Assembly: GCA_024752435.1 (NCBI GenBank)
Contig: CP103020.1
Location: 1,054,001-1,118,000 of the forward strand
DNA length: 64,000 nucleotides
Direction: 5' to 3'
Origin: Allantophomopsis cytisporea
Lineage: Eukaryota; Ascomycota; Leotiomycetes; Phacidiales; Phacidiaceae
Positions 11,477 through 23,420 of this stretch are shown here, piece after piece. Position numbers and translations under genes: made by a program. The notes under the pieces are model-generated. The model ran no database searches. It saw nothing but the letters and a program-made list of their open reading frames with translations, and was not told the origin of the DNA. The first letter of the stretch is position 1. The number at the start of each line of letters is the position of its first letter.

Positions 11477-12623
11477 CTACGAGAATGGAGGCAACCAGAA
11501 AGGATAACCACCGTTTTTAATCCTGAAGACACTAAGTAAAAAGCCGTACATGAGGAAGATAACGCCTCCCCAAACGAGTACGGCGACCTGTTGGGTTCTC
11601 GGGTCTGCGATGCGTGGCACCTTTAAGGCCAATGAGATTGTTGCAAAAGACAATAGACCATCTAGCTGACGTTAGTATGGGAGTAAATACAAAATAAGGG
11701 AGAGGATGAACGCACACATTGCTGCAACAATCTGTGTCTCCAGACCATATTGGTTTGAAAAGCCTCCAGCAAAGTAGCTAATACCTCCACGTCCATCACC
11801 AGAGACGTATGGGACCTTGCGAATGTGGTTGAACATGTGGCCACTTGTGAAAAGAAGGATGGCAATCAAGCTGATGGCAGCCCAGACATTGCGGTTTTGA
11901 AGAACAGGCAGAAGATAAGGCCAGGCAACGCTAAGGAATGTGACTGTGCCAAGTAGGGTGGTAGTTACTGCGATACCACGCATCCAGTTGACCGGTCTTT
12001 TGATTGGCGGATTGGGTCTGTCAGTGAGATATCGAGAAAGCCAGGTGTGAACCTGTTCAGCACTTTGTGGTCTACTTTTGTAAGCAATTGCGGACTTTGA
12101 AGATGCATTTCATGACGTACCCAGCAGTGAAGTCGTATCTGAGAGGCATAGCATCAGCAACAGCATGAGGACCAGTTGTTGGTTGGAATAAGAGAAGGAC
12201 TGGTGCAGTTTGGAGGCCAAGCTGCATAGACAGTTAGTGAGTGTGCCTAAGAGTATTTATCTAGAGAGACCGCACCGATTGGAATGTGTTCTTGCCATCC
12301 ATGAAATCAAGAGTTCCATAGATCAATCGAGATTCACCAGCTTTGTCGCCTTTCGTCCAGCTCTTGGAGATTAACTCCCATTCAGGCTGGAATTCTCGAC
12401 ATAATTGACATCCAAAACGGGCCTCAAGAGCTGTAAGCAGTACTGCAACCGAATAGTCTCTTGGTGCTGATGTTAATTTATCATAGGTCGAGTCGACGAG
12501 CTTGATTGGCGCGGATGAAAGCGATTTCGTATGAAATTCGGTGAATCGATCTGTTGTTGGCTTCTTGGCTGCCAATGCAACCAGCGGCAGTAGAGAAACG
12601 ATCAAGGATCGAAACAGCCTCAT
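11477..12623 (-). CDS. OST3: Oligosaccharyltransferase subunit OST3/OST6
   Basis: Subunit of the ER oligosaccharyltransferase. Its lumenal thioredoxin-like domain forms mixed disulfides with nascent chains to aid N-glycosylation. Exons on the minus strand are 12276-12623, 12121-12221, 11716-12071 and 11477-11661, giving 329 residues. A signal peptide (1-19) precedes a thioredoxin fold with the redox pair Cys72-Gln-Leu-Cys75. Four membrane segments follow, with the family motifs KRPVNWMRG, FTSGHMFNHIRKVPY and GGFSNQYGLETQIVAA. The last exon joins through a split Tyr codon to GLLSFATISLAL and ends KNGGYPFWLPPFS. An in-frame ATG lies upstream, but the chosen one starts directly at the signal peptide. 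It shares a 226-base promoter with the divergent coiled-coil gene. Confidence 0.95.
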
Positions 12624-12849
12624 GTTCGACTGGAATTTGTGATGTTGATGAAGGGTGAGGTTACTGTAGCTTAAAGCTATGCATTGGGCGAAGCTGTCCT
12701 TACGACTATTTAGCCTTATATTCCAGGACGACACGCGGCCCTGACGTTAGCGATTTTAGCTTTATTTACTTTCATCTACATTAAGCACGCGGAGGTCAGA
12801 CGCGATCGCAATCCAACTCCAACTTCAACAACCACTCAACACCCTGACA
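12624..12849. promoter_or_regulatory. Short bidirectional promoter
   Basis: Only 226 bases separate the start codons of OST3 (minus) and the coiled-coil gene (plus), so both promoters and leaders must share this space. I see no clear TATA box. Confidence 0.7.
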
Positions 12850-14628
12850 ATGGAGCGACTAGCACCTGTGACCAGAACGGCGAACTTAGAACTCAAGTAC
12901 AGCGATAACCTACATCAAATTGATCTCACTGTGAAAGATGAGGAAGCTCGACGGTTGCGACTGCAAATTCAATTATTACAAGATGAAAATAACGATTTAC
13001 ATGAGCAGCTTGCAACAGAAGAGGACCGTATAGATGAGCTAGAAAAAGAGCGCGATGAAACTCACACCCACATGGTCGAAGCAGAGGAGAATACACATCG
13101 ACTTGAGACGGAGCTGAGAATGAGTGACCGGGCGGTGAACAATTTACGTGTAAGTCATCGATACTGACTTCTACCATTGTGTATAATATTAATATTGGTC
13201 CAGGCTGAACTACATGCTTTGGATGGTCTCTCTACAGACTCTACAAAATTATTGACAGAGAAGCTTGCCTTGTCTAGAGAACTTGCGAACTTAAAACCAG
13301 AGCTCGACCACCTCAGAGCACAGGCCGACCATCATCAGGCCATCATCGCAGAAAGATTATCCCTACAGCGATTAGTAAGTTCCTTGGAAGTGGAACTTGA
13401 GACCGAGAGACGTGCATTGGCGATACGAACTGCGCAGAATATGGATGAGAATGGCAGGGAAGACGAGTTGCGTACAAAGGTAGCGGCACTCGGGAAAGAA
13501 CTAAAGAAGGAGAGGCGCGAGAAAGAGAAAGAGCTAGCTCGAGGACGGGCTGATAAAGAGTCAAGCGAAGCTGTAGAGCAACTTCAGGAGGACCTGGACA
13601 GAGAAAGGGCCGACAAACAGCGACTTGCCAAATCACTGGAGACTGAAACACAAGAATGGGAAGTACGTAAAAGTGCTCTTGAGAGCAAGCTCGATCAGAT
13701 GCGTACAAAGCTTCGATCAACTAAGGAGCAGTTAAAAGAAACGAAAGCGGAGCTGGCACAATTACAGGCGGCGTCAAAGGCAGTGGCAACAACGAACGAC
13801 AACGATACACAGGCAAAGGATATGCGAAAACGAAAAGCGATACAGATGGACCTCGACGCAACAATTGGGACACCTGACGGTGTCGCTGTACGAGGTCGGC
13901 GACAGGCTGCTAAGAAGGGAAGACTCGAGCAATCGATTGTGGGAGAGAAGTCGATGTTCTCAATCACTCCTTTCTTGAATCGTACTGCCAGTATTGCCCC
14001 CGAAACCCCTGGAGCCAATCGCGAAGATGTCGAGGAGATGGCTGCGGACATCCTGGCAGTTGATGAATCCTTGGACGGAGTGGCCATTCCATCTTTGGAA
14101 AACAATGAGATGTCAACGCCTTCAGCATCGATGAAACAAAGATCCAAGGTCTCCAGAAGTAACGAGGCGGCAGAAGACAAGGTTCTTGGTGAATCAAAGG
14201 GAGGGAAAATGAATGTAAAGCAGCCGATGTTGAAGAGAAAGTCCAAGTTATCCAATACTCTAGCACGAGTCTCGGAAGAAGGTGAAGGTGATGAGAATGA
14301 GGAGCCAGCACCGGTCCCGGCGAAATCACTTGAGCAAACCACGAAGCCAGAACTAGCTACATCAAAGATCACAGCAGAGGCTGGAGAGAAGAAGAAGAAG
14401 CGCAAGTTACTTGGTGCAGCAAAGACATTGTTTGATGAGGAGGATGCGGAAATCACCAAGAGACCGGCGAAATCTAAGCCAGTTGCTGCAAAAGGATTAA
14501 CAAGAGGTGGTCTAGCTGGCCCGAAGGGCGGACTGAGAGGAGGTCTTGCGAGTGAACTTGGAGCATTTGGCGGGTTCTCGCCATTGAAGAAGGATAAGAG
14601 AGGGGCCCAGGCAAGCTTCCTGGCTTGA
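12850..14628 (+). CDS. Conserved coiled-coil protein, probably nuclear
   Basis: Exons 12850-13149 and 13204-14628 give 574 residues. The first 215 residues or so are almost pure heptad-rich coiled coil (LRLQIQLLQDENNDLHEQL and the charged KELKKERREKEKELARGR stretch). A basic linker (KRKAIQ, RGRRQAAKKGR) could be a nuclear signal. Next come the phosphosite-like block FSITPFLNRTASIAPETP, a disordered acidic/serine-rich region, a KKKKRK patch, and a glycine-rich end (RGGLAGPKGGLRGGLASELG). I recognise it only as a type of protein found across filamentous fungi. The layout recalls kinetochore or monopolin-type coiled-coil proteins, but that is a guess. Confidence 0.85.
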
Positions 14629-14932
14629 TTGCATTTGAATGGCGTTAGGCAGCGTTGATTTTTTTGTTTGGCGTATGAAGGAGGGTAGTGTCGAGGGCTG
14701 GACATCTGCTATGGCGTCAATGGTGATGCTTGTAAGACTGAGCGTGAGGATTGTTAAATAACGTCGAAATCAAGTTGAGTTCAAATCATCAATAATTAGT
14801 TGTTCTGAACGTGCATAACTATGCAAATGTTATGCCATATTTATGCCACTCATTGACAACATCGAATCTTCAATTGTAATTTATCACTTTTTATTTGCAA
14901 CAATTCCACCAACTCCCAACCCCAAAGTCTAC
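14629..14932. other. Intergenic region
   Basis: About 300 bases holding the 3' end of the coiled-coil gene and the promoter of MRM2. An in-frame upstream ATG at 14843 exists but would place 30 extra residues in front of the mitochondrial presequence. Confidence 0.6.
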
Positions 14933-16187
14933 ATGCTGTCGCGCCGTATTGCGCGCCCGTTGGTTAGAAAGCTCTTGTTGTCTACAACGGATGTTCCACA
15001 TTCAATCATAGCACCCTGCTTCGCAGCATCACGACTAAGCACTACCTTATATATTCCTGGACGCGCCCCATCTTCCTCTTCTACACGATGGAAAAGCCGT
15101 CAGGGTAGGGACCCGTACGCCAGAGAGGCCAAAGTACAGGGACTCAAAAGTCGAGCTGCATTCAAGCTGCTAGAGGTACGACAAGTTATGCAATCAGCAT
15201 TCTATGATCACTAACGTGTTTCCAGATTGATGCAAAATACAGATTATTCAAGAAGCGGCAGACGGTCGTTGATCTTGTAGGATACCAAAATAGCCATACA
15301 CCTCATGACCATTAGCTGACTGCGTTCGAAGGGTTATGCCCCAGGGAGCTGGTCTCAGGTCGCAGTTGAGCGTACAAAGCCATATGGACGGGTTGTCGGT
15401 CTCGATATTATACCCGCACAGCCACCCAAGGGCGTGTCAACAATTCAGGGAAACTTTCTTTCACCGTATGTACAGCTAGAGCTGAAGCAGTTCCTTGAAG
15501 ATCCCAACCGTGGACGTCCGGTGCAGCAGCTTATACATGGTGTGGCTGAAGACGGAAGCGTGGTCGAGGAGGTCACACTTGAAGAAGATCCGCGGAGCTA
15601 TATTGACCGTGAGAGACACATGGATGAGTTTGTCGAGGGGCCGAAGACGGTCAGCAAGAGCAGGAGAAAAGATGAGTCGGGGAGAATGGTTGATGTGGTT
15701 CTAAGTGACATGTCCGCACCCTGGAGCCAAACCACTGGCTTTTGGAAGCGCAGCTTAAGTAACCCTTATATTAGGATGATGAACACCAGCGGCATAAACT
15801 TCAAGGATCACGCTGGCAGCATGGTAAGGGAGATGACCGTCATCACCAAGCTTCGAAACACTGATTGTGCCTAGGATCTTTGTAATGCGGCACTACGATT
15901 CGCCTTCGATACGTTGAGAACGGGAGGTCATTTTGTCTGCAAGTTCTACCAGGGCGCTGAGGACAAGAAACTTGAGCTACAGCTGCGTAAGCTTTTCAAT
16001 GATGTGCACAGAGAGAAACCAGAATCATCACGAAGTGTACGCCCTGTTCTCACGCCTTCCACACACCCGCTGATGTAAATTACAGGAATCTAAAGAAGCT
16101 TTCTTTGTTGCATTGCGACGAAAAGAAGTAGCTCGTGATAAGGTGTTTCCTCCTGAGGAGGACCATGCACCTTTCCCATCTGAATAG
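14933..16187 (+). CDS. MRM2: Mitochondrial rRNA 2'-O-methyltransferase MRM2
   Basis: FtsJ/RrmJ-family enzyme that methylates a uridine 2'-OH in the mitochondrial large-subunit rRNA with S-adenosylmethionine. Exons 14933-15175, 15226-15276, 15332-15823, 15875-16036 and 16086-16187 give 349 residues. The start at MLSRRIARPLVRK gives an Arg-rich mitochondrial presequence. The K-D-K-E catalytic tetrad is visible: Lys in RAAFKLLE, Asp in VVLSDMSAP, Lys in FVCKFYQG, Glu in ESKEAFFVAL. The SAM loop reads VVDLGYAPGSWSQV. An insertion of about 50 residues between GNFLSP and the catalytic Asp (residues rich in E, D, R) is larger than in bacterial RrmJ and is common in fungal MRM2. The neighbour eL18 is transcribed convergently. 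Confidence 0.94.
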
Positions 16188-16507
16188 ATGTCTGTAAAAT
16201 TAATTAGAAATGTAACATCGCCGATACAAATCAACATGCCATGTGTAATCCGTATTATACACTCAACGAAATAGACACACTAATACAAGGTCGACAGCAA
16301 TATCGTCTCACGAGATGTTTGGAGTCCAGCGAATTTGTTGTATCTTGGTATTTTGATTTATCTGGTCTTGCATACAACATGGCAATGCCTGATTTCCGAA
16401 GTTGAACTTCCCGAATGATCCATTTGACGCCCATTCGACCTGTGTCATCCACTTTTCCGCACCCATTCCTCTTAAGATTGCATACAAGAATACGTAAGTT
16501 AACGCAT
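16188..16507. other. Convergent intergenic region
   Basis: 320 bases holding the 3' ends of MRM2 and RPL18. No gene seen. Confidence 0.6.
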
Positions 16508-17355
16508 CTATACCTTGAAACCACGGGAAGCTCTGCGTCCACGAGCCTTCTCGAACTTGCGTCCCTTGGACTCGACGTATGGCTTCTACAATGGTTGTTA
16601 GAAATAGTGGTACCAAGGTCTAATGAACGTACCTTGTGCTTGTGTGGACCGAAACCGAAGTGCTTAACAGCCTCACGGGAGTTCTTTGGACCTCTGAGGA
16701 GGAGAGTGTTGCTTCCGGTTGGGGCACGGAGAGCGAGCTGATCGAGAGTAAGGACCTCACCACCGGCAGCAATGATGCGGGCACGAGCGGTAGCGGTAAA
16801 GCGGAGGGCAGCAACACTGAGCTTTGGAACGGTCAAAAGACGGTTGTCGTCGGTGACGGTACCGATAATAACAACGGTCTTGTTGTTGGACTTCTCAGAG
16901 ACGTTGGCAACGATTCTGGAGATGGAGACCGGTGGGCGGTTGATGCGGGACATAAAAAGGCGACGGAGAACGACCTTGTTGAAGGAAGAGTCGGTGCGGC
17001 CTAATTCATATCATTAGCAAGTCGCAAAAAAGTATTCGATAATTGAAGCAAAAACTTACGGGCCAAGAAGCGGTAAAGCTTGACGAGCAACTTCAAGTAG
17101 ACGTTGTCGCTCTTTGGCGCCTTGCGGTGGGTGCTTCGCACATGGTGAGCGTCAAGATCGATTCCTACATTAAAAACCCATCATCAGCCATGTTCAGGTA
17201 TGCTCTATGTATTTTGGCATTTTCAGCGCAAAAGATACGATCGCAAAGACTTGAGAAATTGACAGCACATCAAACGTCGCCGTCCGAGAGGTGCAGGCCA
17301 AAGGATCTCCAAGTCCTCACTTGCACACGTAGGCTGGAAAGGGTAACATACCCAT
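16508..17355 (-). CDS. RPL18: 60S ribosomal protein eL18
   Basis: Structural protein of the cytosolic large ribosomal subunit. Exons on the minus strand are 17352-17355, 17060-17164, 16633-17000 and 16508-16585, giving 184 residues, the normal length. The first exon carries only ATG G. A 187-base intron follows and the Gly codon is completed by the next exon (M-GIDLDAHHVRST). Other family blocks are YLKLLVKLYRFLARRTDSSF, NKVVLRRLFMSRINRPPVS, GGEVLTLDQLAL, GFGPHKHK and the basic end RGRRASRGFKV. The tiny first exon with a long first intron is typical of fungal ribosomal protein genes. Confidence 0.97.
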
Positions 17356-18283
17356 TGTTGCGGTTGTCGGATTGTCGAGATTGGTCGTTGTCGTCGATTG
17401 AGAATGAGGAATTTCGAAGTTCTCAGCGAGCGAGCGCTGAGATCGAAAAACAGCGCTAATCCAAAGTTGGTCTAGACGAAGACAGAATTGCTTGAGATTA
17501 GGGCTACCTAACCCACAGCTATTTTGCAGGAGATGGAATCACGTGACTTTATGAGTTTCTGCTGTTTAGTCCAATCATTGCATTTATATGCATAGTCAGT
17601 CATCAATTCACTCGCACAGAATATTTATTATGGATCACAATTTTCGTATGCCTTCGAACAATGCTTTGGAACCACTCGGCTCTTATTCTTGTTTTATTTG
17701 ATAAATTCGTATGCTTCTAAACAGCTTCATGACCTTAATATATGTCCCTGAGTGAATTCATAGCTGTGAATAATTGTACGACCGCGAATGACATATAGCT
17801 CTTGATAAGTGGATGAATTCTGTATTATAACTTTTCATAACTACACAGCCCCAGCATTCAAATGACTCCATATTGTACATCATGGGTGACCAGGACAGAT
17901 CCATGTACTTCCACAGTGCCTTAGAGAAGATAGTCTCTCATGCAAGATTTTGATGATACATGTGGGTTTGAATGCCATTTGCTCTATTTACAAATTGTAT
18001 GTGGACTTTTATTTGCTGCATTCTGCCTGCAGCGAAAATTCTTGGTACACGTGGTGGTAATGCCAGTCGATCTAGTCTTCCCCTCCTTTGCGAAACTTAC
18101 ATCCCAGTGCCCTCCACAGATTCCATGTGCACCTTATGATTTGAACGACTCGCGAGATTTTGTTGTACAAGCTTGCAAAGCAAGACTTTATCGAACCTTT
18201 GTATTTGTCCACTCTCAAACTCCAAACCCCAATAGCCAAGTCGCATATCAACCTGATTTGCCGTGAAGACTCCGCTTCATCTC
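17356..18283. other. Intergenic region, RPL18 promoter and carrier 3' side
   Basis: About 0.9 kb. The RPL18 promoter includes TCACGTGA at 17539-17546. The open frame at 17940-18266 on the plus strand has no recognisable domain and overlaps the 3' end of the minus-strand carrier gene. Confidence 0.6.
17539..17546. promoter_or_regulatory. CACGTG E-box upstream of RPL18
   Basis: The palindrome TCACGTGA sits about 184 bases upstream of the RPL18 start codon. In yeasts this core is bound by bHLH factors such as Cbf1, which acts at some ribosomal protein promoters. Its use here is inference. Confidence 0.4.
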
Positions 18284-19470
18284 TCAGGTCAGGGCGACTT
18301 CTGGCTTCATACCCACTAGGAAGTCACGAGTCATCTCAAAGCTGAGCCAACTACTGGCCATGCTTGGGGCAACCTTCAAGAGATTTGGTACAATACCCTT
18401 ATACAGGCCTCTGATACCTTCCTGGCCAACAATCATACGTACAGCATCAAAGATGGATTTGTACTGATATCCCATGCCAGACATCGTATTGATCTGAAAA
18501 CGCCGACGAAGTACGTCACTAAAGAGTTAGCCACGCCGTTTTACGCTCCTAATCAGATAACTTACAATGGATACGTGCAAGTTTGGGCGACAGCTCCTGA
18601 TATTGCACCGGCTGCAAGTTTGCGAACAGCACTGGGGTTTTTGTCGCCATCAGGAGTCAAGTACTTCCTGACAATCTCATATGTCATGAAGTTGAGCCCG
18701 ACCTTTAAGGGGTAAGTACAAGGACATCGATATCTCAAACTTGCAACTTACATATGGCGCTACACCCATGACTGTAGGAAGTGTTCCACGATAGAGAGCT
18801 GCGACACCGCCCTCTGTTTTGTACATAGTAACCATCGTCTCCCACATACCGGGAAGTTGTTTTCTATGGGCATCTCCAAGAGCTGCGAATGATGCAGATT
18901 GGATGGACAAGCGTGTGCGAACAATATCGAGGGGATATGTAAAGAAAACTGAGGTTATACCAGCCAGTGCACCACATGCAAGACGCCTGGCTGAAGTCAA
19001 ATCAGCTCCTGGGCTTGCTTCGAAAAACTAAGTATATATTAGCCCAATCTCCGCAATCTGATGAGAAATCCTGCATACCCTCTTGTAGAAGTTATAGCTT
19101 CCAAACTGAACTGCTGAGTATGGAACAATTCTTATACAATTGGTACCATTGCCCCGCATGAAGCCTCTCCAACCCTCCTCTTTCCACATCTTCATTAGGC
19201 CTTTCCCAACAGAAAGTTTGTATTCTTCACGTCCAGCAGACTGGATTTGGAAGAGGATCTTGAGTCTCTCAAGCGGCGATACAACAGTCCGTGATACTGC
19301 TCCAGCCACACCTCCAGCACAAAAAGCGGCGACCACTGGTTGAGCTATCGATTCTCGCAGGCGCATGGTTTTTGGACCATATAAAGGTTTGAGCACATTC
19401 TCCGTAGACTATTTTGCAAATTAGGATTGTGATACCCTGAAAGATAGAAGATGTGCTTACGCCAGACATA
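18284..19470 (-). CDS. Mitochondrial carrier, YPR011C-like (APS/PAPS type)
   Basis: SLC25 transporter of the inner mitochondrial membrane. Exons on the minus strand are 19462-19470, 19079-19408, 18752-19027, 18566-18702 and 18284-18518, giving 328 residues. The three Solcar repeats carry the signatures SPLERLKI, YPLDIVRTRL and YPFDVLRRRF, the last one split by an intron. The first exon holds only Met-Ser-Gly. The blocks FCAGGVAGAVSRTVVSPLER, RGNGTNCIRIVPYSAVQFGS and GAISGAVAQTCTYPFD match yeast YPR011C, reported to carry adenosine 5'-phosphosulfate and PAPS. The coenzyme A carrier LEU5 is a more distant alternative. Substrate assignment is by family only. Confidence 0.9.
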
Positions 19471-21716
19471 TTTATGGTGAGTGAAATACAAACTCAAGAA
19501 GATGTGTGAATCTGCGCGCAGGAGGCCTAGCCACACAGCTCTTCTGCGAAAAGGAACCGTACCGCAGCTATCGCAATCCGCACAATCGGTAGTAATGGGA
19601 TTCGTGCTTACAGCCCCGTGCAAGCAGATACAGCAGGATTGGCGGCAGAGGATAATAGATGCTATCAGTAAGTCCCCTTAGGTGTTGAGGGGGAGACGGT
19701 ATCTTTCGCGTCAGGGAGGGATATCGAAGGACAAGGTAGGTGGATCAGGATCTCGGTGGGATGAGTTTTGGATCCATTCATGGACGTGAACTTTTATTTC
19801 TTTTTGGAAAACGAAAGGACGGTTCTAGGTAGAGGAAGATATTTGTTGAAAGGGGGGAGCCTGGTTCGAAGATGGTGTTTCTAGGTTGGAAGGGAAGATA
19901 ACAGAAAGACTGTCCTTGTTTCTGAATACCTTGATAGCGAACGGTACCTAGTCGCACACGGGTAGCTTGCGATGCTTCGTCGAATGCTCAAGCGAGCGTG
20001 AGATTGCGGGAGCTTAGGTTCGATTGCCGCCGCGGAACGAATAAGATGCGGAGTATCTTCCCCAGATTACAGAGAATCAAACGGGAATTTATCGGCGTGC
20101 TGAGTTTGACAACTCTCCTTGTTCTCTCTATCTTTACCCTCTCTTCTTCGACTGCTTCTATGGAGGAGATAATATTATTTGTGTAATTTGTATACATACG
20201 AAGTACGGAAGACGAATCTAAGGCTTGTGTCATAGGTAGCTTACCTGGTAGGTAAGTCATACCTCAGAGTGCCTTACCTTACCTTATGCGGGTGTCTCGT
20301 CGTAAAGGGTTAGTAAGACTATTCTAGAAATATGTATCACCATATCTCCTAAAAATATTACGTCCGTTGAAGTGAGATCCCTTACTATATACTTTCATAC
20401 AGTATATGCCATGAAACTATGGTATTTGAGCACAATGAAAGTAGATTGGATACTCCGATACTCCGAAGTGGAATTATCTCCTCCATGCAGATAGATGTAT
20501 GTTAAGTCATCATGCACAGTATCAATACTCGGGCGCGAGGTGTGAACCTATCTCATTCTCATACCTATGGAAAATACCTGGTCGCACATCCTTTTAGACC
20601 ACCAACCTAGGTACGTACCTAGGTAAGAGAGAAGCTTTATAGTCCTCACTCCGTATTGTGAGGCTCTAGTAGAACAATCATATTGTTATGATGTATGCCT
20701 CTAGATAAAAATAAATAGATCGTGTCTCACTTTCGATTACGATTACGATATGACCTCTGGATGTGCATTGATAATCATTAGTTGTAAATGCCCCTGATGG
20801 AAATAGCGAAAGCATGAATTGTAATATATGTTTGAACCACACCTTCATAATGACTGATGAGCAGTATAATAAGTATTGAATTCAGTATAGTGTATAGTTA
20901 GCCCTCCAATGTAAGGAGCCTAGGTAGTTTTACCATTTGGTCGTTATGAACATTTTACACGTCTTGGTATGAAGCACAAGTGCGTACCGTATGTAATAAT
21001 TAAATTGGCAGGTTAAAATATGGAATCGCAAAATAATATATATGTACTTGGCATTTGATAGCACAGATAACAAATGACCATTCATATAATGATGAATATA
21101 TGTAAAAACAAACAAAAAAATCCATCTCTTCTGTTATACCGGTTAAACCTATGCTTCTTACTATGGAATTATCGGAAGTCTTTATTGAATTATCCTTGCG
21201 TAATCTGCTAGTTCACATGGTATCTAATTCAATGATGACGCCGCATGTAAAAGTCCAAGCTCAAGCCGCAAGGAAAGCCGCAAGGAACTCATTCACCTGC
21301 AGAAGATACTAAGTCTTAAATAGTATAAGCGTTGTTGCTTGGTAAATATCAATATAGACAAATGCAATCATTCATTGGTCCATATTCGCATCCCTAATAT
21401 AACGCTTACCAAGTGTGGTTAAGTACCCCTGCTCATAAAGGTGAAATGCACAAATGCACCCACCCGTTCCCTCTTTCGCCAACCTTCCTTCTGTCTCTCA
21501 CTCGACTCTCACTCACCTCGATCGCCTCTGCCTTCGCTCAAAAAATCCCCCAACACCAACTCCAAACATCAAACACCAAATATCATCATCATCACCCAAA
21601 CACATCAACCATATAATCATCCGTCCCCTAAGAGGAGCATCTCCACTCACATCCAACCAGAAAAGAAGTCCTTTCCACAGCTTCATCGTCAACCAAATTA
21701 TCTAAATATCTTCAAC
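19471..21716. other. Divergent intergenic region
   Basis: About 2.2 kb between the carrier and the SR-protein gene. It holds clusters of TACC/GGTA words (CTTACCTTACCTTA near 20268, ACCTAGGTACGTACCTAGGT near 20605) and an AT-rich centre. The last 250 bases are a pyrimidine-rich leader of the SR gene. No gene seen. Confidence 0.55.
20605..20628. repeat. Palindromic ACCTAGGTACGTACCTAGGT sequence
   Basis: A perfect 20-base palindrome built from two ACCTAGGT units joined by ACGT. Related words occur elsewhere in intergenic DNA of this window. Confidence 0.7.
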
Positions 21717-22846
21717 ATGTCTCGTAGCGGCGGAACCACCCTCTACGTTACTGGCTTCGGCCACGGAACTCGTGCTCGCGATCTAGCTTACGAATTCGAA
21801 CGGTACGTCAGTTAAAATATCGATACAGTCGTTGATACCTCCATCGAGCCCGATCGTTCCCTTCCCTCCCTCGTCCTCTTCGCGAGCATCCTACGATCGT
21901 CCTCTTCGTTTGCGCATCCCTCGCGTTATGCCCACGATCACGCCGTTGTCGAAGCGACGACGAGTGCTCACTCTACACTGCGCGAATCCTTTCCCGTCTC
22001 CGCGAAGCACCTTATTAGTGTTCACTTTTTATACTAGTCGCCACCCTCAATGCCTCCCCCATACTCTGCCCTGTTCCATCACCAGTTTTCGCGTTCTGTA
22101 AAACTAATAGTCCTGCACAGTTATGGCCGCCTTGTCCGTTGTGACATTCCAGCTCCACGCACTGCTGCTAGTCGCCTGTAAGTGTACTTCTAGACTCCCT
22201 TAAGAATCGGCTCTAATATGGTTGACACGTAAAGTAGGTTCGCATTTGTTGAGTATGAGAGCCGCCGTGATGCTGATGATGCTTACCATGAGATGCATAA
22301 CAAGCGGATTGGTAGGGATGATCTCTTGAAGATCGAGGTATGTTGCTGTATAGAGTCATCTATATTGAGACAAGCTTACTGACAATCACTTTAGTGGGCT
22401 CGTACACCTCCATCTGCTTCTTGGCGATTTGACTCTGGTCGTGAGCCAGGTCGTGACCGTGAACGTGCACCACGAGGCGGTCGTTCCCCACGCCGCTCTG
22501 GAAGATCTCCTTCTCCACGCCGAGGTGGCCGTGACTACTCGCCGCGCAAGGATGATCGTCGTGACTATGACCGTCGTGACCGTGGTGACCGCTCACGCAG
22601 CCCAGACGACAGGTGAGTTGATTACGAAAACACATTAGAGGCCAGTACTAATTTATGAAAAGGGACCGAGATGTTAAGGAGGAGCGTGAGGAAGTACGTG
22701 AGAACGGTACGAATGGAGAAGAACGAAAAGGTACATTTGCATTCCATCCAAAATCCCGACAAGAAACAACCGGCTTATACACTACTCAATCAGCTCCATT
22801 GGACTCTCCACCACCAGTCCACGATGAACTCGACACTGCTGAGTAA
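21717..22846 (+). CDS. srp1: SR-like RNA-binding splicing protein (Srp1 type)
   Basis: Nuclear RNA-binding protein with one RRM and an arginine/serine-rich tail, acting in pre-mRNA splicing. Exons 21717-21802, 22121-22177, 22238-22337, 22395-22612 and 22663-22846 give 214 residues. RNP2 is TLYVTGFG and RNP1 is FAFVEYES; the RRM covers about 8-80. The tail has RGGRSPRRSGRSPSPRRGG followed by DRR/RDY repeats. The first intron is long (318 bases). A further GT...AG stretch at 22731-22793 is 63 bases and stop-free, so the product may be 214 or 193 residues. The 5' leader is C/T-rich, as in many housekeeping fungal genes. Confidence 0.9.
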
Positions 22847-23420
22847 ACAGGTTTTCGATCGAGTCTAATCGAGCATGGGAAAAAGTTGTATTTGTTGTTT
22901 TATTTGCTTTGGGCTGCTGATATTTTCCTTTGTTTTCATTCATCCTTCTCTAGATTCGTCGCATTGCCTCGGCCGCCGACTTGTCGAAAACGAGATCAAC
23001 CCTTCCCCGATGCTTGCGCTAGCACTCCCCGCGATGATCTATAGTCCTTCGATAGTAATACGAGAAATACACTTCAGTCGCCATCGCGAGCTCTGATAAT
23101 CATGCAATTTTCGTGACTGACGAGACGCTTGTCCTCCATCGATTCGCCACATCCCCTACGCTCTACACTCCATAATAACAGATCACTTGCTATCAGCGGC
23201 AATACTATGAGCTACCTACCGTCGTCGCAGATGAAACAACAAGCTCAATGACTGATTCTTGCGAACACTTGGGATAGACGGGTAGAGTAATGCATAAAGG
23301 GTAAGAATGACAAATTGACCAATGATACTTTTTTTTGGTATATATAAATTTTTAAGATGCACTGTGGTACTACTGATCATCACCCAATGCTCCTGGTCAC
23401 CTCCCATGTGGCACATTAAG
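22847..23420. other. Convergent intergenic region
   Basis: 574 bases with the 3' ends of the SR gene and fimbrin. No gene seen. Confidence 0.6.

Noticed and set aside
13695..14705. 336-residue open frame on the minus strand
   Set aside because: It lies opposite the coiled-coil gene; its Ser/Phe/Leu-rich text is the shadow of the Glu/Lys-rich sense frame.
14843..14932. Upstream in-frame ATG for MRM2
   Set aside because: It would hide the mitochondrial presequence that starts at 14933.
18049..18057. CACGTG near the 3' end of the carrier gene
   Set aside because: It sits downstream of one gene and about 700 bases from another start, so a regulatory role is not supported.
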